This document shows, in pieces, positions 8,906 through 15,974 of a stretch of DNA of 32,648 bases. A program made the position numbers and the translations under genes. This DNA is from Verrucomicrobiales bacterium (GTDB taxonomy: Bacteria > Verrucomicrobiota > Verrucomicrobiia > Limisphaerales > F1-80-MAGS106). How positions within the stretch are numbered: position 1 is the stretch's first letter; every line of letters begins with the position of its first letter. The stretch lies in the NCBI GenBank assembly GCA_005805305.1, contig SYMW01000230.1, positions 1-32,648 of the forward strand, in the 5' to 3' direction. Under the pieces are notes generated by a model. It ran no database searches. It was not told the origin of the DNA and worked only from the letters and a program-made list of their open reading frames with translations.

Positions 8906-8930
8906 TTTTAGCTGAGTTGTCACCGCTGAG

Positions 8931-10091
8931 TCACTTCAACTCGCGGAAATACACATTCATGAACTCCACGGAGCCCCCAGTGTCTGCGAGCCCAAATGTT
9001 CTTGGGGCGGCGGGATCTTCGGGCAGCTGAGCCCGGCCCACTGGTTTGTCATCCAGCTTGACTTGGATCTCCCGGTTTTGAATGGAGATCACAAAGCGTG
9101 TGTACTTTTCCGCTGTGGCGCCCGCCAATTTGAGTTCATGTGAGCTGCCTCGGCTCGTTTTGATGAGCACCGCCGGAACGAGCGGAGGTTCACCCTCCCG
9201 CGGTTTTGCTGGGCGGCAGTCGACGATAAATTCGGAGTCAAGGAAGGGTTTGTCGATCCACAACGTGGCGCCGGGGGCGGGGGTTCCTTCCTTGAGCAGC
9301 AGACGCTCCCCGCGCACCTGCCATCGCGCCGCGGTGGCTTCGTTTGTCTTCCAGCCTCTTAAATCCAAGCCTGTGAAAGCCGTCCTAAAGCCGATGTCAA
9401 AGGGCGCGGATTCGGATTCCGGTGCGCCGGTGGAAGGGAGTTCTTTGATCCGCGCGTTGCGGAATTCGATGGGGGCGCCTTCGGATTCGAGCGCGAGATA
9501 ACCTTTTCGATAGACGCATTTTTCTCCCCCGGACACTTCTTTGCCATTCACGCTCAACCTCAGGACTCCGTTGTTGCAGTGGATGCGGTAATGATTCCAC
9601 TCAGGCGATCCTTTGCTGCGTTCTTCCGAAGGGAAGCTTCTCTGGCCGTTGTGGCGGCCGAAAGGGGACATGGTGGCGCCATGAATCGGGAAGACGTCGC
9701 CATGGGTGGTGTACCATTCGTTTTTGCCTTTGGCATTGAATCCATGATCCAAAACTTGCACTTCGATTCCACGGAGGAACGGGACTCCAGGCGCGGCGAT
9801 GGCAGTGCCCCAAAGGAAGATCCCGGAATTGCCGCCGGAACTGAGATGGCGCCATTCTATTTCGACGATGAAGTTTTCATATTGCCGCGCTGTGCGAATC
9901 GCGCCCGTGGGTTTCCCGGTGCAAAAGACGACTCCATCCTTGATGCTCCATGTCTCGGGAGCGCAGTTCGCGTTCACCCAGCCTTCGAGACTGTTGCTCT
10001 TGAAGAGCGGCACGAATCCCTCCTCGGCCGCGTGAGCACTGGAGAGAGCGCACAAGAGGGTGCTTGTGAATAAAGAAAGCAATTGTTTCAT
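8931..10091 (-). CDS. Secreted protein with two DUF1080 (3-keto-disaccharide hydrolase-like) domains
   Basis: A 386-residue exported protein. The signal peptide is MKQLLSLFTSTLLCALSSAHA, residues 1-21. Residues about 25-213 are a classic DUF1080 jelly-roll: FVPLFKSNSLEGW, WSIKDGVVFCTG, GNSGIFLWG, GIEVQVLDHG and WNHYRIHCNNG. Residues about 226-386 repeat the fold in a diverged form (RTAFTGLDLRGW, WQVRGERLLL, ending VEFMNVYFREL). DUF1080 proteins are concanavalin-like beta-sandwiches; some members cleave 3-keto-glycosides, so a role in periplasmic or extracellular sugar breakdown is likely, with the second copy perhaps binding glycan. It is convergent with the CBM9-like gene. A TATGAT box on the minus strand at 10120-10125 could be its -10 element. 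Confidence 0.88.
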   Translation of the reverse strand: MKQLLSLFTSTLLCALSSAHAAEEGFVPLFKSNSLEGWVNANCAPETWSIKDGVVFCTGKPTGAIRTARQYENFIVEIEWRHLSSGGNSGIFLWGTAIAAPGVPFLRGIEVQVLDHGFNAKGKNEWYTTHGDVFPIHGATMSPFGRHNGQRSFPSEERSKGSPEWNHYRIHCNNGVLRLSVNGKEVSGGEKCVYRKGYLALESEGAPIEFRNARIKELPSTGAPESESAPFDIGFRTAFTGLDLRGWKTNEATAARWQVRGERLLLKEGTPAPGATLWIDKPFLDSEFIVDCRPAKPREGEPPLVPAVLIKTSRGSSHELKLAGATAEKYTRFVISIQNREIQVKLDDKPVGRAQLPEDPAAPRTFGLADTGGSVEFMNVYFRELK

Positions 10092-10264
10092 AGTTAGACC
10101 AGTTCAGGTGTTGGAGCCCATCATAATCTGTCAGCGCGTCGAAGTCCCTAAAAATGCGCAGCCGTGGACCGACCGGGACGCGACAGAGCAAAGGGCGCCG
10201 TGCTTTTCCGTGGAATACCTGGAAGATGGGGTCCATGCCGCCAGGGGTCGACATAAAAAATACT

Positions 10265-10301
10265 AAAAAAAAGGCGCTTGAAGCAATCGCCTCAAACGCC
10301 T
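10265..10301 (-). terminator. Intrinsic terminator after the rhodanese gene
   Basis: On the minus strand, AGGCGTTTGA pairs with TCAAGCGCCT (10 bp, one G-T wobble, 10-nt loop) and is followed by eight T. It sits 34 bp past the rhodanese stop codon. Confidence 0.8.
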
Positions 10302-10334
10302 CTTTGAAGGGGCTGATGGAGAAATGACTCGAGC

Positions 10335-10724
10335 CTAGTTGGCCGCTTTTTCGGTTTTCTCACCGGCCTGCATCCAGCCTGAAATACCAGCGGAGAGGTG
10401 TTTCACATTGGTGTAGCCGAGCTTCTTCGCGGCCTTGGCGGCGGCGGTGTAGGCGTTGCATTTCGGTCCGCCACAGTAAGCCACAACCAAAGTCTTTTTG
10501 TCCTCGGGCAGGACCTTGGCGAGTTTCTTTTGGGCGGACCCAAATTCGAGAGCGCCCGGGATGTGGCCTTTCTGGAAGGATTCGGCGCCATTTACATCGA
10601 TGACGACGACGCTTTTCTTTTCGATGGCAGCTTTGAGTTCGGTGATGCTGATGTCTGGGAATTCGCCCGCATAAGCGGCGGCGGCCATCAGTGATGTAAG
10701 GACGAGTGACAGGAGTTTTTTCAT
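10335..10724 (-). CDS. Periplasmic single-domain rhodanese
   Basis: A 129-residue exported protein with a signal peptide (MKKLLSLVLTSLMAAAAYAG). The rhodanese domain covers about 24-120: DVNGAESFQKGHIPGAL (CH2A-like motif) and the active-site loop YCGGPKCNAY, with Cys84 as the predicted persulfide-carrying nucleophile and Cys89 nearby. The C-terminal HLSAGISGWMQAG is typical. Rhodaneses transfer sulfane sulfur or sense thiols; periplasmic single-domain forms often have redox roles. It appears monocistronic, ending in a clear terminator. A second cysteine in the loop is common in CGGPxCN-type periplasmic rhodaneses. Confidence 0.9.
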   Translation of the reverse strand: MKKLLSLVLTSLMAAAAYAGEFPDISITELKAAIEKKSVVVIDVNGAESFQKGHIPGALEFGSAQKKLAKVLPEDKKTLVVAYCGGPKCNAYTAAAKAAKKLGYTNVKHLSAGISGWMQAGEKTEKAAN

Positions 10725-11105
10725 TGAGCTTGTTTGTGTGGTGACTTTTTAGTTTTGCCGAAACCCCAGGCGAATGTTAACCCGCCCGAGTTTTGGGGAT
10801 GATCCATGAGTCGCAGGGCAATCCCTTGGAAAGCATCTTCAGCATGAAAGCAGTTTACCGCATCACCCCGATTCGCACAACTTCTTTGACGTGAGCGGAA
10901 ATTTCATGGTGCATCCGCGAGTTGTCGGTGGAGCGCGACTGTGCTGAAAGCCAGTCGCAGCAGCATCTCAGGCTCGCTATCACGCCAAACCTGCTGCGGC
11001 TGGTGCTTCGCACACAACCGCGCTCCGGGCTGCCAGCCACATTCACCGTCAACCTGCGGATGCACTGAAATTTCATGGGAAGTTGAGAGGCCATCCTGAC
11101 CGGCC
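10725..11105. other. Intergenic region between rhodanese and queD
   Basis: No gene is supported in these 381 bp. The stretch nearest the rhodanese (10725-10860) should hold that gene's promoter, though no convincing -35/-10 pair is seen. The rest is dominated by a palindromic element described separately. Confidence 0.6.
10898..11078. repeat. Imperfect inverted-repeat element (MITE- or REP-like)
   Basis: The two halves are imperfect reverse complements over about 177 bp. Outer arms: GAAATTTCATGGTGCATCCG at 10898-10917 pairs with CGGATGCACTGAAATTTC at 11057-11074, and GTTGTCGGTG pairs with CACCGTCAAC. Inner arms: GGAGCGCG (10930-10937) pairs with CGCGCTCC (11019-11026), and CCAGTCGCAGCAG (10951-10963) pairs with CTGCTGCGGCTGG (10991-11003, one wobble). 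The 12-bp direct repeat GAAATTTCATGG lies at both ends (10898-10909, 11067-11078). No open frame is plausible inside. It could be a non-autonomous mobile element, a dispersed REP-like repeat or a structured RNA. Confidence 0.7.
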
Positions 11106-11468
11106 TCACTCTCCGCGATACACGCATTCCGCCGTGCAGGTCTCGGCGACGCGGACCTCCGTAAGGAGGGGCAGAGAGGGTTTAAGCCGCTGCCAGATCC
11201 AAACCGCGATGCGCTCGCTGGTGGGATTTTCCAATCCGTGGATCTCATTCAGATAGCGGTGATCCAACTGATCCCAGAGCGGTTTAAAATGGGCCGAGAT
11301 TTCGGCGTAGTCCATGAGCCAGCCGAGTGCCTCATCGCAGTCGCCGGCGACGGTGATTTCACAAGCGAAACTGTGTCCGTGGAGACGGCGGCATTTATGG
11401 GTGACGGGCAGATGCGGCAAGAGGTGCGCCGCCTCGAATTGGAACTTTTTGCGAAGCTCGATTTTCAT
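11106..11468 (-). CDS. queD: 6-carboxy-tetrahydropterin synthase QueD / PTPS family
   Basis: A 120-residue protein of the 6-pyruvoyl-tetrahydropterin synthase fold. Zinc ligands are His15 (FEAAHLL), His30 and His32 (RLHGHSF). The catalytic Cys26 (HKCRR) and the Asp69-His70 pair (QLDHRYLN) are present, as is the pterin-anchoring glutamate region AETCTAE. QueD converts dihydroneopterin triphosphate to 6-carboxytetrahydropterin in queuosine/7-deazaguanine synthesis. No other queuosine gene is in the window. It lies 27 bp downstream of the LuxC-like gene on the same strand and may be cotranscribed. PTPS-like enzymes of other function cannot be excluded. Confidence 0.88.
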   Translation of the reverse strand: MKIELRKKFQFEAAHLLPHLPVTHKCRRLHGHSFACEITVAGDCDEALGWLMDYAEISAHFKPLWDQLDHRYLNEIHGLENPTSERIAVWIWQRLKPSLPLLTEVRVAETCTAECVYRGE

Positions 11469-11495
11469 GTCAATGGAGGATGAGAGCGGGTGTCG

Positions 11496-12854
11496 TTACG
11501 ATGCGGATTCCCAATCGCACCACCACAGGAGGTCGGCGAAAACGGGCCTTCCGTCGCGTCTCCACGTCAGCGGGGGTGATTGCATGGCGCCCACACGGCA
11601 GACTCGCGACACTCCCCATCGGGCAAGTTCACGCGTCAAGGGTCGGGCCTCGTCGTCCAAAGCGGCGATCCCCACAGCGGAGACTTTGTCCCGCACCAGT
11701 TCGGCGTGCTTCAAGAGGTCATGGAGATCGGCTACGGGCTTCACATAAACGAATCGATTCAAGCAGGAGAACTGAAATTGAGGATCGTTCTCATAGACCA
11801 CTGTCCACGCGGTCGATTCATGGCTGCGCCAATGCTTGGTATCCCCCGAATGAGAGGCTCGCACTTCATAAAAGGAGCGGCGTGTGGCGATCGCGGCGGA
11901 TTCCTGGATCGTCAGGGGCGCGCGGGGCTGGAGTTGCTCAAGCTTTGTGAGCTGGCCGGCGAGCATTTCGGCAAATTGTTCAGCGCTCGTTTCACCCCCT
12001 CCTTGCACGTAGAAAACATGGGGCGAGAGGCATCCCTGCTGATCCCATGCCGCGACGTCAGCGGCGGCGCCCTCGGTCCATCGCCGGGTCTTGTAGCCGG
12101 ACAGGGCATCCTTGGTCAGATATGCGAAACTTACCTTGTGGCCGTGGCTTACGAATCTGGTTCTCGACGGCACCACACGGCGGATGGACTCCACGGTTTC
12201 GTCGTTTCCCGTGGCGGTCACGACGTCGGCTTCCCCAAACAATGGCGATTCGCAGGGGTGGCCGCCACCTTTCCAAGCGGCTAATTCCAGGCACGCGCCC
12301 AGTTTGGGATCCGCGTCGTAAAGCGAATGAGCGAAGAGCCGCAAGGCCAGGGGATGCTCCGAGGAGCACTTCACAAACTGGGCGGATTTCAAAAGCAACC
12401 CATGGACAAGGGATACAATCCCCGGAGTCGGAATATTGCCGGCGGTCACATGCACCATCAGGCCTGGCCCCAAGGCGATGGCGCGTTTCCCCGGCGTTTC
12501 GCCACCGCGAAATTCATCCATGGCGGCATCGTCCCCGAGTTCCTGCCGGATCAAGCCCGTCAGGGATTCAATGGTGATGGATTTGAACAAGGCATCCAAA
12601 CCGGAAGCCATTGTTTCCCTCGAAAACCCGGTCCCATTGGGGGACTCCGCGAGAAGGTGCTTTCGAAAAGGAAAGTCGGGTTCGAGCCAATTCTCGGCTA
12701 ATCGTGCCACGAGCCGCACCATTTGGGCAGTGGATCGCTCGCTCAAAAAACGGTCCCGGTTTCGGCGGAGCGCGTGGCAGGCGTCCAGGATCATCATGGG
12801 GGACAGGGAGGCTTCGGCAGGCAGATCTGCGAAGAAGTAGTTCGGCAGGTTCAT
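11496..12854 (-). CDS. LuxC-like acyl-CoA/acyl-protein reductase
   Basis: A 452-residue protein of the LuxC family (long-chain acyl reductase, aldehyde-dehydrogenase fold). Landmarks are VHVTAGNIPTPGIVSLVHGLLL (residues 134-155), the nucleotide-binding KCSSEHPLALR segment, and AAWDQQGCLSPHVFYV with the predicted nucleophile Cys275. LuxC reduces activated fatty acyl groups to aldehydes with NADPH. The ATG at 12854 is chosen: the frame opens at a TTG at 12884, inside the LuxE-like gene, while 12854 leaves an 8-bp gap. The immediate upstream LuxE-like gene suggests that the two form an acyl-activation and reduction pair, as in the luminescence reductase complex, but without luciferase or LuxD. 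Confidence 0.88.
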   Translation of the reverse strand: MNLPNYFFADLPAEASLSPMMILDACHALRRNRDRFLSERSTAQMVRLVARLAENWLEPDFPFRKHLLAESPNGTGFSRETMASGLDALFKSITIESLTGLIRQELGDDAAMDEFRGGETPGKRAIALGPGLMVHVTAGNIPTPGIVSLVHGLLLKSAQFVKCSSEHPLALRLFAHSLYDADPKLGACLELAAWKGGGHPCESPLFGEADVVTATGNDETVESIRRVVPSRTRFVSHGHKVSFAYLTKDALSGYKTRRWTEGAAADVAAWDQQGCLSPHVFYVQGGGETSAEQFAEMLAGQLTKLEQLQPRAPLTIQESAAIATRRSFYEVRASHSGDTKHWRSHESTAWTVVYENDPQFQFSCLNRFVYVKPVADLHDLLKHAELVRDKVSAVGIAALDDEARPLTRELARWGVSRVCRVGAMQSPPLTWRRDGRPVFADLLWWCDWESAS

Positions 12855-12862
12855 TGCGGTGT

Positions 12863-14005
12863 TTACGTTTGATTCAAAGAACAACCGCGTGGTTCTGAAC
12901 TGGAGGCGCGCCCGTGCAGTTCAAATCCATGCCCAAGCGAGGCGGCGAGATCCTCGGTTTGGAGGGCGCAAACCGAAAAAATATTGGCCATATCGAGAAC
13001 TTGGAGGACGCCCACTTCACCCGGCGGCATCTCCCTCTCGTTTTCCGGAGACACGATTCGGATCCGGGTCCAAGGAGGGAAGTGAAAGGTGCGCGGCGGT
13101 GGCTTCACGATCTCCGGGGAATTACTGTCTTCCATCGCCGTGGTCGGGATGGGATGGTCGTAGGCTTGGGAACTCAATTCACTCATACCGTATTCAGAGA
13201 CGATGTGGTCAAGCCGGATGCCCAATGCGTGGTTGATCAGGGAGTGAAGCGCCGTCTTGGACAGCGATCGCGAGCGGCCTTTGTAGCCGCCTGTCTCAAG
13301 CGCCCTGGATCCGGACGGCAAGACCACTGTTTTGCCTGACTGCACCAAGTGATCCGAAAGCTCGACGAAAGAGAAGGCCGTCCCAAGAACGCAAAGCGGC
13401 CGGGCGAAATCCACGGCCTGCCGCAACACGGATTCAATGGCGGCTGTGTTCAGCGACCATGCCCCGTCTCGAGTGAACGTTCCGTGGAACGGATTCGAGG
13501 CTGGGGCGTGCTCTCTTCGAACCACTTCGAACATATGGGCCAGCGAAGAGTTGGGGCAGCGGGCAGGGGGAGGAGTGAGAAAGAGAAAATCCGGGGGCTC
13601 GAGGGGTCCGCCGAAAAGGCGCCCCCGCCAGGGCGCCAAGTCAGGCATGAGATGCCTGTTGAACCAAGGCAGGAGCGAGCATTCGTAGCTTTCGAGGGAT
13701 AATCCACTATGGAAATGGCGGCTGCGAGCCTGGGTCGTGGTTCCGCTCGACCGAAACTCGCGGAGTCGGTCGCTTTCGGGAAGTGCCGTGCAGATCGATT
13801 CCTTGAAAGCCACCACGGGGAGGAACGGGATTTGAGACCAATGCCCGATTTGGCTGGGGACTGACCGCCGTGCCTCGCAGAAACTTCTATACACAGGATT
13901 TGCCTCAAACTGGAGGCGGAATAAATCCAGCGCGAAGCTGTCGAAAAACGAGACGAGCTCCGGATCGAGGCAGGGCGTGGATGTTGGAAGTGCTGAAGCG
14001 GTCAT
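12863..14005 (-). CDS. LuxE-like acyl-protein synthetase
   Basis: A 380-residue member of the LuxE acyl-protein synthetase family (ANL-like adenylating fold). Seen are the N-terminal pattern SFFDSFALDLFRLQFEANP, the P-loop-like SSGTTT (in REFRSSGTTTQ), VLPSGSRALETGGYKG, and a late SEYGMSELSSQAYD adenylate-binding motif. LuxE activates a fatty acid with ATP and holds it as an acyl thioester for LuxC. The ATG at 14005 gives the usual family length and starts just before the conserved N-terminus; an in-frame ATG at 14074 would add 23 residues. The open frame extends upstream to 14530 but covers another gene. It is the first gene of a probable LuxE-LuxC-QueD transcription unit. Confidence 0.85.
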   Translation of the reverse strand: MTASALPTSTPCLDPELVSFFDSFALDLFRLQFEANPVYRSFCEARRSVPSQIGHWSQIPFLPVVAFKESICTALPESDRLREFRSSGTTTQARSRHFHSGLSLESYECSLLPWFNRHLMPDLAPWRGRLFGGPLEPPDFLFLTPPPARCPNSSLAHMFEVVRREHAPASNPFHGTFTRDGAWSLNTAAIESVLRQAVDFARPLCVLGTAFSFVELSDHLVQSGKTVVLPSGSRALETGGYKGRSRSLSKTALHSLINHALGIRLDHIVSEYGMSELSSQAYDHPIPTTAMEDSNSPEIVKPPPRTFHFPPWTRIRIVSPENEREMPPGEVGVLQVLDMANIFSVCALQTEDLAASLGHGFELHGRASSSEPRGCSLNQT

Positions 14006-14125
14006 GGAATCACGAATGAATTCGCGAAGCTTGGCGCCTGCTTCAGGCAGGGAATCCGATCGGGGCGTGCGCATGTGCGGTTTTGAATCGAACGAGGCTG
14101 GTTTTCCGCAACAGCCTTGCGCTGA

Positions 14126-14154
14126 GTTGTATCGGGGATATAGTTTTGTCGCAA
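14126..14154 (-). promoter_or_regulatory. Candidate promoter of the LuxE-like gene
   Basis: On the minus strand, TTGCGA (-35 like) and TACAAC (-10 like) are separated by 17 bp. Spacing suits a sigma-70-type promoter firing toward the LuxE-like gene, but both boxes differ from consensus and this is only a pattern match. Confidence 0.3.
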
Positions 14155-14239
14155 GAGATTCCTGAGTTCGCGGTGGTTGGCGTGCTTCGAGTTCTGCGGC
14201 TAATCCACTGGGCCAGGTGAGACCCGGGACAATGAGTTT

Positions 14240-14446
14240 ATGGCGACATACATTTACGAAACGATTCCAACGAAAAAGGGAGAGGCCCCGCGGAGGTTCG
14301 AGGTGCAGCAGAAGATGAGCGACGAGGCTCTGAAGTCGGATCCTGAAACGGGGCTGCCGGTCAGGAGGGTGATCACCGGGGGCAGCGGGTTGGTGACCCA
14401 TGGCGCGAGCATCCTTTCTATGAAAGTTCCTCGGCGCGGCAAATAG
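14240..14446 (+). CDS. Small FmdB-like protein lacking zinc-ribbon cysteines
   Basis: A 68-residue protein. The start MATYIYETI and the end PVRRVITGGSGLV match the layout of FmdB-type putative regulatory zinc-ribbon proteins, which normally read MPTYxYxC..C and then C..C before the (K/R)RLISGG motif. Here all four cysteines are missing; the middle instead reads FEVQQKMSDEALKSDPETG. It would therefore not bind zinc in the usual way. It is probably cytoplasmic; function unknown. It is divergent from the LuxE-like gene and may share that intergenic region for its promoter. The recognition depends on N- and C-terminal motifs only. Confidence 0.7.
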   Translation: MATYIYETIPTKKGEAPRRFEVQQKMSDEALKSDPETGLPVRRVITGGSGLVTHGASILSMKVPRRGK

Positions 14447-14492
14447 GCGGGTGGTGGGGCTGCCAGGTTTGGGGTTTTGTTTGGGATAGCCG

Positions 14493-14510
14493 TTCCCGAA
14501 TTGTTCGGGA
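14493..14510. repeat. Small inverted repeat (hairpin)
   Basis: TCCCGAA and TTCGGGA flank a 3-nt loop, forming a 7-bp stem 47 bp after the FmdB-like stop. No T-run follows directly. It might act with the next palindrome as a terminator. Confidence 0.45.
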
Positions 14511-14514
14511 CGAT

Positions 14515-14558
14515 CTGGAATAGTGACCACGAAGGATTCGTCGTGGTCACTATTCCAG
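14515..14558. repeat. Perfect 18-bp inverted repeat
   Basis: CTGGAATAGTGACCACGA (14515-14532) is exactly reverse-complemented at 14541-14558, with an 8-nt loop. It lies between the FmdB-like gene and the GntR operon promoter. No T-run is present on either side, so it is not a textbook intrinsic terminator. It may be a protein-binding palindrome, a factor-assisted terminator or a remnant of a mobile repeat. Confidence 0.85.
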
Positions 14559-14594
14559 TTAAGGGACCGTCACGGAAAAGCGAGGAGATGAGGC

Positions 14595-14633
14595 TTGACA
14601 GGGTCTCAATAGTGTATTAGTTCATTAATACAC
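14595..14633 (+). promoter_or_regulatory. Promoter and likely GntR operator
   Basis: TTGACA (14595-14600) is a consensus -35 box. It is followed by a perfect inverted repeat: GTGTATTA (14612-14619), six bases, TAATACAC (14626-14633). A -10 box at the usual 17-bp spacing (TAGTTC, 14618-14623) would lie inside the repeat, so a bound repressor would block polymerase. The repeat ends 5 bp before the GntR start codon. Its placement and symmetry fit autoregulation by the encoded YtrA-type repressor. This is inference; binding is not shown by sequence alone. Confidence 0.75.
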
Positions 14634-14638
14634 ATTCC

Positions 14639-15025
14639 ATGCAGCTTCATATTTCACCAAGGGATGGAGTTCCAATCTTTCGGCAGATTGTTAATCAGGT
14701 GAAGTATTTAGTGGGGTCGGGCCGGCTTGAGCCGGGAGATGAACTGCCTCCGATACGGGTTTTGGCGGAGCAGCTCGTTGTGAATCCCAACACCATCGCC
14801 CGAGCTTACGCGGAGCTGGAGCACGCGGGAGTGGTGTCCAAGCGGCATGGTTCCGGAACGTATGTTTCCGGTAACGGCTCACCCCTGGGACGCCTCGAAA
14901 AGGCCAAAATTCTTTCCCAGAGGACGGATGCGCTGGTGGCTGAAGCCCGTCACTTAGGAGTCGAGTTGAACGAGCTCTTGGATTTGGTCCGGGAACGTCA
15001 CCGAGCCCTTCAATCAAAGGAATAG
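14639..15025 (+). CDS. GntR-family transcriptional regulator, YtrA subfamily
   Basis: A 128-residue regulator. A GntR winged helix-turn-helix covers residues about 9-77, with VPIFRQIVNQVKYLVGSGRL, LPPIRVLAEQLVVNPNTIARAY (recognition helix) and GVVSKRHGSGTYV (wing). The remaining ~50 residues form a short helical tail, as in the YtrA subfamily, which lacks a large ligand domain and usually controls a linked ABC transporter. Here the ATPase gene starts 7 bp downstream. No Shine-Dalgarno sequence is seen before the ATG, which lies very close to the promoter; the transcript may have a very short or no leader. Confidence 0.92.
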   Translation: MQLHISPRDGVPIFRQIVNQVKYLVGSGRLEPGDELPPIRVLAEQLVVNPNTIARAYAELEHAGVVSKRHGSGTYVSGNGSPLGRLEKAKILSQRTDALVAEARHLGVELNELLDLVRERHRALQSKE

Positions 15026-15032
15026 GTTTGTT

Positions 15033-15974
15033 ATGAACCAGCAACCCCTGAACCACGAACCGGTGATCGAGATAAGCCATTTGTCGCGGCGTTTTGGATT
15101 CAAAGTGGCGGTGGACGTCACGAGTTTGAAGGTCCACCGCGGTCAAGTTTTCGGGCTTGTGGGCGCGAATGGCGCTGGGAAAACCACGCTTATCAAGCAC
15201 GTGATGGGACTTCTGAGGGCGGAGTCTGGATCTGTGCGGGTGTTCGGACTGGACCCCGCGTCGGATCCGGTCGCAGTGCTCCGCCGGATCGGGTTCCTGT
15301 CAGAGGATCGCGACATGCCTGGTTGGATGCGGGTGGACGAACTGCTTCGGTACACTCGCGCCTTCCACCGCGATTGGGACAAGGATTACGCGGAGAGTTT
15401 GCGCGAGCGGTTCCAGCTTGATCCCTCCGCCCGCGTCAAGAATCTTTCGCGCGGGGAGCTGGCTAAAACCGGTTTGCTCTTGGCCTTGGCGCACCGGCCC
15501 GAGTTGCTCGTGCTGGACGAGCCAAGCTCTGGGCTTGATCCGGTGGTGCGCCGCGAGATGCTCGAGGCGATCATTCGTTCGGTGGCGGATGAGGGCCGGA
15601 CCGTTTTTTTCTCCTCGCATTTATTGGACGAGATCGAGCGCGCTTCGGATCACGTGGCGATGATGGCGGGCGGGCGAGTCATTCTTGAAGGGCGGGTGGA
15701 GGAGATTCTGGAGTCGCATCATCGGCTGACGTTGCGATTTGCCGCGCCCTTGTCCGAGCCGCCGATCCTGGCGGGGGCGCTGCTGATGACAGGGGCTGGT
15801 CTGGAGTGGACGGCTATCTGCAACGCCGGCCGTCAAGAAATGGAGTCGGCGGCGGCCAAGCTTGGAGGCCGGATCGTGGAGGAGGCAGCGGCCTCGTTGG
15901 ATGACATCTTTCTGGCGCGCGTTGGCTCCAACGGGTCGTCGCTTCGGCGCTCTGAAAAGCAGGAGGTCTCATGA
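15033..15974 (+). CDS. ABC transporter ATP-binding protein
   Basis: A 313-residue ATPase of an ABC-2 type exporter. Walker A is GANGAGKT (residues 44-51), the signature is LSRGE (138-142, variant of LSGGQ), Walker B is LLVLDEP (158-164) followed by SSGLDP, and the switch histidine is in FFSSHLLDE. The Q-loop position reads FLSEDRDMPGWM, with Glu in place of Gln, a pattern found in YtrB/EcsA-like ATPases. The C-terminal ~90 residues form an extra regulatory domain. It sits between its regulator and the permease and overlaps the permease gene by 4 bp (ATGA). Transport substrate unknown. Confidence 0.93.
   Translation: MNQQPLNHEPVIEISHLSRRFGFKVAVDVTSLKVHRGQVFGLVGANGAGKTTLIKHVMGLLRAESGSVRVFGLDPASDPVAVLRRIGFLSEDRDMPGWMRVDELLRYTRAFHRDWDKDYAESLRERFQLDPSARVKNLSRGELAKTGLLLALAHRPELLVLDEPSSGLDPVVRREMLEAIIRSVADEGRTVFFSSHLLDEIERASDHVAMMAGGRVILEGRVEEILESHHRLTLRFAAPLSEPPILAGALLMTGAGLEWTAICNAGRQEMESAAAKLGGRIVEEAAASLDDIFLARVGSNGSSLRRSEKQEVS

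Noticed and set aside
14006-14530. N-terminal extension of the LuxE-like frame up to 14530
   Set aside because: It runs antisense through the FmdB-like gene, has no family similarity, and would make the protein far longer than LuxE relatives.
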